Positions 43,569 through 50,857 of a stretch of 64,000 nucleotides of DNA are shown piece by piece. The position numbers were made by a program, and so were the translations under genes. The DNA comes from CAVSKL01 sp963728475 [NCBI: Candidatus Eiseniibacteriota bacterium]. Lineage in GTDB: Bacteria > Eisenbacteria > RBG-16-71-46 > JABDJR01. Numbering within the stretch: position 1 is the stretch's first letter; each line of letters opens with the position of its first letter. A model generated the notes under the pieces. It saw only the letters and a program-made list of their open reading frames with translations. It made no database searches and was not told the DNA's origin. The DNA lies in contig CAVSKL010000003.1 in NCBI GenBank assembly GCA_963728475.1, positions 310,001 to 374,000 of the forward strand, written 5' to 3'.

Positions 43569-45098
43569 TCACGCGGAGGCCCCCGGCCCGGCTCCGGAAC
43601 TGCCTCCGGTCATGAGGAGCCCGAGCCCCTCGGCGTCGGCGCGGCCGGCGTCCACTTCCGCCGCCAGCCGGCCCTCGAACAGCACCAGGATCCGGTCGGC
43701 CAGCGCCAGCACCTCCTCCAGTTCCATGCTCACCAGCAGCACCGCGGTGCCGGCATCGCGCTCGGCGAGAATCTGACGGTGGACGAACTCGATCGCCCCC
43801 ACGTCCAGGCCGCGGGTGGGCTGGGCGGCCACCAGGAGCCTGGGCCCCCGGCCCAGTTCCCGCGCCAGCACCACTTTCTGCTGGTTGCCCCCCGAAAGGT
43901 TTCCGACCAGCGTCCCCGCCGAGGGGGTGCGCACGTCGTACTCCTCGATCCGCCGCCGGGCGTTGGCGGCGATCGCCGCCGGCCGGAGCATGCCGTGCCG
44001 GGCGAAGGGCGGATGCCGGTGGTCGCCGAGGATGAGGTTCCCGGCCACGTCGAATTCCAGCACCAGGCCCCGGCGGTGCCGGTCCTCGGGCACGTGCGAC
44101 ACCCCCGCCGCGATCGCGTCGCGCGCGCCGGAACGCGTGAGGTCGCGCCCCGAGAGCGCGATCGACCCCGACCGGGGCCGGCGCAATCCCACGATCGCCT
44201 CGATCAGCTCGTGCTGGCCGTTCCCGTCCACTCCCGCCACCGCCACCACCTCGGCCCCGCGCACCGAGAACGAGACCTCGCGCACCGCCTCCAGACCGCG
44301 ATCGTCGGGCACGGAGAGGCTCCGGACCTCCAGCACCGGCTCCCGAGGCCGCGCCGGTGTCTTCTCCGCCCGGAGCGTGACCTCGCGCCCCACCATCATC
44401 CGGGCCAGCCCCCGCTCGTCGGTCTCCGCCGGACGCGTCTCCCCCACCACCCGGCCGTCGCGCATGACCACGATGCGGTCGGCGGCCGAGAGCACTTCCT
44501 CCAGCTTGTGGGTGATGAAGAGCGCGGCCATCCCTTCCGCGACCAGGGAACGGATCACCCCGAAAAGCTCCTTCACCTCCTGCGGGGTGAGGACGGCGGT
44601 CGGCTCGTCGAGGATCAGGATGCGCGACCCCTGGTAGAGCGCCTTCAGGATCTCGACCCGCTGCTGCTTCCCCACCGAGAGGTCCCGGATGCGCGCGTCC
44701 GGGTCCACCTGGAGGCCGTAGCGGCCGGAGAGGCCGGCCACCCGGGCGCGCGCCGCGCGGAAGTCGATGACCCCCGCCCGCGATGGCTCGCGGCCGAGCA
44801 CGATGTTCTCGGTGACGGTGAGGGGTTCCACCAGCATGAAATGCTGGTGCACCATGCCGATCCCCAGCGCGATCGCCTGACGGGGGGAGCGCAGGCGGAC
44901 CGGGCGCCCGTCCACCCGGACCCGGCCGGAGTCGGGGGCGAGAAGCCCATACACGATGTTCATGAGCGTGCTCTTGCCCGCTCCGTTCTCGCCGAGCAGG
45001 GCCACGATCTCACCGCGATCCAAAGAGAAGGTCACCCGGTCGTTGGCCAGGACGCCGGGAAACGCCTTGGTGATGTCCTGGATCTCGAGAATCGGCAT
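43569..45098 (-). CDS. Dual-domain ABC ATPase of the nucleoside importer (NupO-like)
   Basis: The 509-residue product has two ATPase halves, as in sugar and nucleoside CUT2/BMP importers. The first half has Walker A GENGAGKSTL, signature LSVGKQQRVEI and Walker B ILILDEPTAVL. The second half is degenerate at Walker A (VDGNGQHEL, no GKT) but keeps LSGGNQQKVVLAREL and a Walker-B-like LLVAAQPTRGLDVG. That asymmetry is normal for the family: one site hydrolyses ATP, the other mainly binds it. The gene follows the binding-protein gene by 42 bases. Confidence 0.93.
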   Translation of the reverse strand: MPILEIQDITKAFPGVLANDRVTFSLDRGEIVALLGENGAGKSTLMNIVYGLLAPDSGRVRVDGRPVRLRSPRQAIALGIGMVHQHFMLVEPLTVTENIVLGREPSRAGVIDFRAARARVAGLSGRYGLQVDPDARIRDLSVGKQQRVEILKALYQGSRILILDEPTAVLTPQEVKELFGVIRSLVAEGMAALFITHKLEEVLSAADRIVVMRDGRVVGETRPAETDERGLARMMVGREVTLRAEKTPARPREPVLEVRSLSVPDDRGLEAVREVSFSVRGAEVVAVAGVDGNGQHELIEAIVGLRRPRSGSIALSGRDLTRSGARDAIAAGVSHVPEDRHRRGLVLEFDVAGNLILGDHRHPPFARHGMLRPAAIAANARRRIEEYDVRTPSAGTLVGNLSGGNQQKVVLARELGRGPRLLVAAQPTRGLDVGAIEFVHRQILAERDAGTAVLLVSMELEEVLALADRILVLFEGRLAAEVDAGRADAEGLGLLMTGGSSGAGPGASA

Positions 45099-45140
45099 CG
45101 CGTCTCTCGCGGGAAACCCGCCGGGGCCTCGGGGTGGGCG

Positions 45141-46217
45141 CTAGGAGCGGGAGGCGGGTACCGACACCGCTCCGCTCACGATGCCGGCCGACGCCTTCTC
45201 CACCGCGGCCTTGATGTCGGGCGGCACCTTGTCCTGGAAGTCGTGGAAGGGGGCGAGGCCGACTCCGCCCTCGCCGATGCCGAAGTAGCGGTTGTGGCCG
45301 CCCGTCCAGGTGCCGTCCAGGATCGATTTCACCGTGTTGTAGACCGCGACGTCGAGCCGCTTCACCGCGGAGGTGAGCATGACGTCCCCCGAGCCGGGCA
45401 CGGTCTGGAACTGGTCGGCGTCCACCCCGATGAAGAGCGCGCCGCGCTCCTGGCAGGCCTTGATCGCCCCCAGGCCGGACTGCCCGGCGGCGGCGAAGAT
45501 CACGTCGGCCTTCTGGTCGATGAGCGAGAGGCCGATCTCCTTCCCCTTGGCCTGGTCGTCGAACTTGCCCGCGTAGAGGATGAGCACGCGCGCCTCGGGG
45601 TTCACCGACTTGACGCCGGCCACGAAGCCGACCTCGTAGCGCTCCACCGGCGGGATGTCCATGCCGCCCACGAATCCGACCACGTTCTCGGGGTTGAGGC
45701 GCGGATCGTATCCGGAGCGGGTGGAGAGGCCGGCCACCACGCCGGCCAGGTATCCCGCCTCCTGCTCCTTGAACAGGATCCCCACGACGTTGGGCGCGGG
45801 GGACTCGAACGACTCGTCGATGGCCCCGAACTTGACCTCGGGGTAGTTCGGCGCCTCCTTGCCCAGCGCGTCCTGCATGAGGAAGCCGACGGTGAAGATG
45901 GGGTTGAAGCCGGCCCGGGCGAGCTGGTCGATGTTGGAGGCGTAGTCCGCGATCTCGTGCGATTCCAGGACCTTGATCCGGATCCCGAAGTCGGCCTTGG
46001 CCTTCTCGAGCCCGGCGTAGGACAGGTCGTTGAAGGAGCGGTCGCCGAGGCCCCCCACGTCGGTGACCATGGCCGCCCGGAGCGGCGTCTCGCCGGAACT
46101 CGTCTTCGCCTGGGAACCGGTATCGGTCTTCCTGGCGCACCCGGCGACGGCCAGCCCGAGCGCGAGAACCGCCGCCAGCGCCGCCCGTCCCCGGATCCTG
46201 GATCGCATACCCTGCAT
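45141..46217 (-). CDS. BMP-family substrate-binding lipoprotein
   Basis: The product is 358 residues from the ATG at 46217 (GGGAGAGAGAC upstream); the longer frame from 46244 has no better site. The lipobox LAVAGC follows a signal peptide. The BMP domain is recognised by MVTDVGGLGDRSFNDLSYAG, YAGVV-like AGYLAGVVAGLSTRSG, and ADVIFAAAGQSGLGAIKACQ, ending AVEKASAGIVSG. It binds purine nucleosides or similar ligands in the periplasm and feeds the permeases. It is the first gene of the importer operon. Confidence 0.93.
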   Translation of the reverse strand: MQGMRSRIRGRAALAAVLALGLAVAGCARKTDTGSQAKTSSGETPLRAAMVTDVGGLGDRSFNDLSYAGLEKAKADFGIRIKVLESHEIADYASNIDQLARAGFNPIFTVGFLMQDALGKEAPNYPEVKFGAIDESFESPAPNVVGILFKEQEAGYLAGVVAGLSTRSGYDPRLNPENVVGFVGGMDIPPVERYEVGFVAGVKSVNPEARVLILYAGKFDDQAKGKEIGLSLIDQKADVIFAAAGQSGLGAIKACQERGALFIGVDADQFQTVPGSGDVMLTSAVKRLDVAVYNTVKSILDGTWTGGHNRYFGIGEGGVGLAPFHDFQDKVPPDIKAAVEKASAGIVSGAVSVPASRS

Positions 46218-46368
46218 GTCTCTCTCCCTTCCCCTCCCGGACACCGTCCGAGGCCCCCATACTGCCCGACCCGGCGGGTTCGGTCCACGGTTAATGTCGG
46301 GCGCGGCAACGACCTGGAAGGGATTGCCGGCCCTCCGCCGCGGCCGCCGCGGCCGGCGCCGCCCGCGG

Positions 46369-47379
46369 CTACCCCGTCGCCTCCTCGATCGCCTCGATCA
46401 ACTCCTCCTTGGACATCCGGCTCCGGCCGGCAATGTCGAGTTCCTTGGCCCGGTCGTAGAGATCCGCCTTCGACCGGTGGTGGAGCCCCTCCCGCGATCG
46501 CCGGCCGTTCCCGCCATTCCCCTTTGGGGCCCCGCCTCTCGTCTTCGACGCCCCGCCCTGCAACCGCTCCCTGAGCACTTCCATGAGGTCGATCACCTTG
46601 CTTTCCTCCGGCGCCCGCTCCTCGCGTTCGACCTCGATCACGTCCCGCTTCCGCTTGAGCTTTCCGGCGGCCAGCTTCTCGAGGGCCCGGGAGTCGCGGT
46701 CTTCCAGGGCGCCGGGATCGAACCGCCCCGCGTGTTCCCGGATCGCCCGGGCGAACGCCGCCACCTGTTTCCGGGGGACCTCGGCCGGCTCCGGAAGCCC
46801 GATCTCCTCCGGAACGCGCAGCTCCCCGGTGAACCGCAGCGTCTCCGCTTCCAGAATGCCCTGGCTGGCCAGGATCGCCACCATGTACGACCGGCCGCGC
46901 ATCACGAAGGTGGCGATCCCCGCTCTTCCCGTGCGCTCCATGATCTCGGCAAGGAGGCGGTAGGCGCGGGTGCTGCTCCCGGCCGGCGCCAGGAAGAACG
47001 GCCGGTCCAGATAGAAGCGGGGGATTTCCTCCACCTTGACGAACCGCTGAAGCTCGATGTCGCGCGTGCGCTCGGGCTCGGCGGCCTCGATGTCCTCGTC
47101 CTCGATCACCACGAACCCGCCCCCGTCGAGGGAATAGCCCCGCACGATCTCATCGGGTTCCAGCTCGCGGTTCTCCTTCGGACAGAAGTAGCGCCGCGAG
47201 AGGGGCGTCCCCCGGGGGCCGATCATCCGGAGCGGCGCCGATCCCCCCCGGAGGCCGGCGTAGAAGTCCACCGGCACGCTCACCAGCCCGAAGGTGATGG
47301 TTCCCGACCAGAAGGCCTGGACGCCGCCGGAGCCGTCCTCGGGCCGGTCGCCGGAACCGTCGTCGTCTTCCCGTGCCAT
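46369..47379 (-). CDS. ku: Ku protein 1 with SAP/Rho-N-like tail
   Basis: The 336-residue product contains the Ku core (FWSGTITFGLVSVPVDFYAG, FVKVEEIPRFYLDRPFFLAP, ATFVMRGRSYMVAILASQGI). A basic low-complexity linker (GGASKTRGGAPKGNGGNGRR) and a C-terminal SAP/Rho-N-like helix pair (LYDRAKELDIAGRSRMSKEE) follow. Ku binds broken DNA ends and recruits LigD in non-homologous end joining. It is third in an operon ligD-ku2-ku1, 15 bases after ku2. The DNA-binding tail is a known extra of some bacterial Ku proteins. Confidence 0.92.
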   Translation of the reverse strand: MAREDDDGSGDRPEDGSGGVQAFWSGTITFGLVSVPVDFYAGLRGGSAPLRMIGPRGTPLSRRYFCPKENRELEPDEIVRGYSLDGGGFVVIEDEDIEAAEPERTRDIELQRFVKVEEIPRFYLDRPFFLAPAGSSTRAYRLLAEIMERTGRAGIATFVMRGRSYMVAILASQGILEAETLRFTGELRVPEEIGLPEPAEVPRKQVAAFARAIREHAGRFDPGALEDRDSRALEKLAAGKLKRKRDVIEVEREERAPEESKVIDLMEVLRERLQGGASKTRGGAPKGNGGNGRRSREGLHHRSKADLYDRAKELDIAGRSRMSKEELIEAIEEATG

Positions 47380-47394
47380 GTGCGCCGCCCTTTC

Positions 47395-48177
47395 TCAGGC
47401 CGCGTGCTTCCCGGCCTTCTTCAAGCTCTCCCGGAGCGCCTTCTCCAGATCCTCCGCTTCGCTGCGCCCGCGCCGCCTCGGCGCGCGGATCGTCTTGCCC
47501 GAGGCCTTGGCCTCCACGATCTCGCGCAGCCGCCCGGTATAGGTGTCCGGGTAGGCGGCGGGATCGAAGCTCCCGGACAGCGCCGATACCAGCTGCTCCG
47601 CCAGCTTCAGCTGCTGCGGGTCGAGCCGGGTCCGGCCGGGCGAAGGGAGCGCGCCGGCCGGCACCACCTCGCGGGTATGGCGGAGGCGCACCAGGGCGAG
47701 CCACTCCCCGTCGCTCCGGAGCGCGGCGAGCTGGTGGTGTCTGCGCATCGCCCAGCGCGCGATTCCGTCCCGGCCCGACGCGGCCAGGGCCTTGGCCAGG
47801 GCGAAGTAGGCCGCGGCGTCCCCGTCCGGGCCCAGGTAGTAGGGACGGTCGTACCACGCGTGACCGATGGCGGCGGTCTCCACGAAACGGTCCACGCTTA
47901 TCCTTCTCTCGGTGGGGGGGGCGATCGCCTCCAGCTCCTCGGGCTCGAACAGCACGAACCGCCCCTCCTCGACCTCCAGGCCCCGGCGGATCTCTTCCGG
48001 CGCGACCGGCTTCCCGGTCTCCGGATCGACCATCCTCTCCACCACCGGCTCCCCGTCCTTCTCGTGAAGGAGCCGGAAGTGCACGCCGGTGTCCCGGACC
48101 GCCGCGTAAAGCCGGACGGGCACCTGGAGGCCCTCCCCCAGATCGAGATACCCCTTGAACATGGTCCGGGCGCTCAT
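47395..48177 (-). CDS. Ku protein 2
   Basis: The product is 260 residues from the ATG at 48177, overlapping the ligD stop by 4 bases (ATGA-type coupling). The Ku core is clear: ARTMFKGYLDLGEGLQVPVR, VDPETGKPVAPEEIRRGLEV, FVETAAIGHAWYDRPYYLGP, and a C-terminal helical region with basic residues (KTIRAPRRRGRSEAEDLEKA). It is clearly diverged from Ku 1 and lacks its SAP-like tail. Two Ku proteins may form a heterodimer or serve different conditions, as described for some rhizobia. Confidence 0.9.
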   Translation of the reverse strand: MSARTMFKGYLDLGEGLQVPVRLYAAVRDTGVHFRLLHEKDGEPVVERMVDPETGKPVAPEEIRRGLEVEEGRFVLFEPEELEAIAPPTERRISVDRFVETAAIGHAWYDRPYYLGPDGDAAAYFALAKALAASGRDGIARWAMRRHHQLAALRSDGEWLALVRLRHTREVVPAGALPSPGRTRLDPQQLKLAEQLVSALSGSFDPAAYPDTYTGRLREIVEAKASGKTIRAPRRRGRSEAEDLEKALRESLKKAGKHAA

Positions 48178-50024
48178 GCCCCGCTCCCCGGGCCGGGCGG
48201 CTCCACCGCACGGCGGGCGGCCGCCGTCACCGCGCGGCGCGCATTCTCGAATCCCGCCCACGGATCCGCTCCCGGCCCGCGCGTCCGGACGACGACCCGG
48301 TCCGGGGTGAATTGGAGCGGGCGGCGGCTCGCCTCCAGCTCCTCCCAGCTCACCGGAACCGCCACCGGCGCGCCCGGGCGCGCCCGCACCGAGTAGCTGC
48401 CGACCGCGGTGGCTCCGCGCTGGTTTCGCAGGTAGTCGAGGAAGATCCGCCCCTGCCGCGCGCTCTTCTTGAGGTTGGTGGTGAAGCGGCCGGGGGTTTC
48501 CCGGACCATCTCCCGCGCCAGCGCGCGGGTGAAGGCCTTGGCTTGGGCCCAGCCCAGGCGGCGTTCGATGGGAACCACCACGTGGATCCCCTTGCCTCCG
48601 GTGGCGCGCGGGAACGCGGCCAGCCCCAGGCTTTCCAGGCGCGCCCGGAGCAGTCCGGCGGTGGCGACGACGTCGGACCACGGCGTGCCGGAGCCGGGGT
48701 CGATGTCGAGGACCAGCCGGTCGGGGCGCTCCAGCCGGTCCGCCCGGGAGCCCCAGACGTGGAACTCGAGGACGCCGCTCTGGACCAGGGCGATCAGCGA
48801 GGGGAGGCCGTCGATCATGAGATAACGTCCCTCCTTCCCCACGTCGACCCGGGGCACCGTATCGGGCATGCCCCGCCCCGCGCGCTTCTGATGGAAACAC
48901 TCCCCCTCGATACCCTCCGGGCACCGGAGCAAGGTCAGGGGGCGCCCCGCCAGTTCCGGGAGCGCCGCTCCGGCGACCGCCTCGTAGTAGAGGGCCAGGT
49001 CCCGCTTGCTCAGCCCCGCGCCCGGAAAGAGTATCCGGCCGGGGTGGGTGAGCCTCACCCCCGCGACCTCGGCACCGGATCTCCGGGGCGGTGGCGCCGG
49101 CGCCCCGGGCTCCTCCCGGACCACGTCCCGCGGGTCCCGGTCCTCCCGGAAGCCCTGGAAACTCGGCTGACGCACGTGGCCGGCGGACGTCCATTCCCGG
49201 AACGCGACCTCCACCACCCGCTCCGGCTCGGTCCAGTGCACGCCGGCAAGGCGCGGCCTCCCGGCCTCCAGGGCGCTGTCCGGGCGCTCGATCGACTCCA
49301 GATCACGCCGCATTCGGGGGAGGTCCTTGGCCCGGAAGCCGGTTCCGACCTTGCCGGCGTAGCGCAGGCGGCCGTCGTCGTGGACGGCCAGGAGGAGCGC
49401 CCCCAGCCCCGCGCGCGCGCCCGAGGGCTCGGTGAACCCGGCCACCACGAATTCCTGACGGTGGACGCACTTCACCTTGAGCCAGGAACGGCTCCGGCCG
49501 CTGGTATAGGGGGCATCCGCGCGCTTGCTCACGATGCCCTCGAGCCCGGCGCGGCAGGCCTCCTCGTAGAACCGCTCCCCCCGGCCGGCGACGTGGTCCC
49601 CGTATCGGATCGCGCCCGGCCCGTCGCTCCCGAGCAGGGCGAGGAGTGCGCGTTTCCGTTCCAGCAGAGGCGTGGAGCGGAGGTCGGAGCCGTCCAGAAA
49701 GAGGAGGTCGAACGCGGCCAGGACCGGGTCGGCGCCCTCCTGGAGGGCCTGGAAGCTCGTCCGGCCGTCGGGAAGGTAGACCACGGCCTCGCCGTCCAGC
49801 ACCGCCGACTTCGCCCGGAGCCGGCCGGCGGCCCGCGCGATGGCCGGATAACGGGCGGTCCAGTCGTTCCCTTTCCGGGTGACCAGACGCACCCGGCCCG
49901 GAGCGAGGAAGCAGAGGAGCCGGTATCCGTCGAGCTTGATCTCGTGGACCCAGCCCGCGCCGCGGGGCGGAGCCTGGACCAGGGTGGCGAGCTGCGGACG
50001 CAGGTCCGCGGGAAGGGTGGCCAT
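48174..50024 (-). CDS. ligD: LigD: ATP-dependent DNA ligase fused to polymerase domain
   Basis: The 616-residue product has a ligase domain first: the adenylated Lys30 in HEIKLDGYR, LDGEAVVYLPDGRTSF, EGIVSKRADAPYTSGRS, WLKVKC. The LigD C-terminal OB region follows (VVAGFTEPSGARAGLGALLL). After a linker comes the primase-like polymerase domain (from about 325: LTHPGRILFPGAGLSKRDLA; catalytic Asp pair in VLDIDPG; ATGGKGIHVVVPI). No 3'-phosphoesterase nuclease domain is present. It fills in and seals double-strand breaks with Ku. It is first in the NHEJ operon. Confidence 0.94.
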   Translation of the reverse strand: MATLPADLRPQLATLVQAPPRGAGWVHEIKLDGYRLLCFLAPGRVRLVTRKGNDWTARYPAIARAAGRLRAKSAVLDGEAVVYLPDGRTSFQALQEGADPVLAAFDLLFLDGSDLRSTPLLERKRALLALLGSDGPGAIRYGDHVAGRGERFYEEACRAGLEGIVSKRADAPYTSGRSRSWLKVKCVHRQEFVVAGFTEPSGARAGLGALLLAVHDDGRLRYAGKVGTGFRAKDLPRMRRDLESIERPDSALEAGRPRLAGVHWTEPERVVEVAFREWTSAGHVRQPSFQGFREDRDPRDVVREEPGAPAPPPRRSGAEVAGVRLTHPGRILFPGAGLSKRDLALYYEAVAGAALPELAGRPLTLLRCPEGIEGECFHQKRAGRGMPDTVPRVDVGKEGRYLMIDGLPSLIALVQSGVLEFHVWGSRADRLERPDRLVLDIDPGSGTPWSDVVATAGLLRARLESLGLAAFPRATGGKGIHVVVPIERRLGWAQAKAFTRALAREMVRETPGRFTTNLKKSARQGRIFLDYLRNQRGATAVGSYSVRARPGAPVAVPVSWEELEASRRPLQFTPDRVVVRTRGPGADPWAGFENARRAVTAAARRAVEPPGPGSGA

Positions 50025-50359
50025 GAGTGTTCCCGTCGATGAGTCGGCCCACCGGGGAAGCCGGATGATGAGGTACGGCCGGGACGAACGATTGATTTCC
50101 GGCGGGCCAGGGTTTCATTCCAAGCTGCCACCGGGTGCGGGCGGTGTCAAGCGCGGCGGTGGGGCGGGAGGACCGCGGCCGCCGCGGGGTCTCCGGGCCG
50201 GAGCCGGCCGTCGTCCGCGTGCGGGCGTCCCGGAACCGGGACCCGGGTCCCGCCTCGAGAGGACCGAAGGGCCTGTATGATGAAGCCGGCGCCGGGCGGG
50301 AGGTTCGCAATTCCCGGACACCCGGGCCGGCGGCCCCACCCACCTTCAACCCGGAGTCC
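50025..50359. other. 335-bp intergenic region between divergent genes
   Basis: It separates the NHEJ operon from the divergent DUF488 gene and must hold promoters for both. Apart from long GC runs, no convincing boxes, repeats or small genes are seen. Confidence 0.4.
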
Positions 50360-50749
50360 ATGATGAGCGTGCGAGTCGTCCGCCTGGGGACACCCCGGCT
50401 TCCCGGAGAAGGCACGCGGATCGGAACCGTGCGCCGGCCCCCGCGCGGCGTGCCGAAGTCCGAGTTCGCGAAGCAGGACTGGTACGACGTGTGGTTCCCG
50501 AACCTCGCGCCCGCCAACGAGACCGTGAAGCTCGGGCAGGCGGCGGCGTCGCCGGCGGAGTGGAAGGCGTTCAAGCGGAAGTACCGGTCCGAGATGGCGG
50601 CCCCCGAGGCCAGGCACGACCTGGAGCTTCTGGCCGCGCTCTCGCACATCGCGGATTTCTCGGTCGGATGCTATTGCGAGAACGAGGACCACTGCCACCG
50701 CTCGGTCCTGAAGGAGCTTCTCGTGGAGCACGGGGCCGAACTCGGGTAG
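50360..50749 (+). CDS. DUF488-family protein
   Basis: The product is 129 residues from the ATG at 50360 (GGAG 5 bases upstream). The DUF488 pattern is clear: VVRLGTPRLPGEGTRIGTVR, then FAKQDWYDVWFPNLAPANET, WKAFKRKYRSEM, and a Cys/His-rich end GCYCENEDHCHRSVLKELLV. The C-x-C..C-H..R motif is conserved in the family and could bind a metal or act as a thiol. The function is unknown. It lies opposite the NHEJ operon. Confidence 0.85.
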   Translation: MMSVRVVRLGTPRLPGEGTRIGTVRRPPRGVPKSEFAKQDWYDVWFPNLAPANETVKLGQAAASPAEWKAFKRKYRSEMAAPEARHDLELLAALSHIADFSVGCYCENEDHCHRSVLKELLVEHGAELG

Positions 50750-50857
50750 GGAGTCCGGCGTAGAGCCGGCCGTATGCGGAGCGCCGCCGGCGCCCGCGGC
50801 CGGGTCCCGGGAGCGCCCACGGCCCGAGCCCGGGAGCGCCGGGGGTCCGATCCCGGA

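Noticed and set aside
43440-46574. 1044-codon plus-strand frame opposite the ABC importer
   Set aside because: Antisense shadow; the minus strand encodes four canonical importer proteins.
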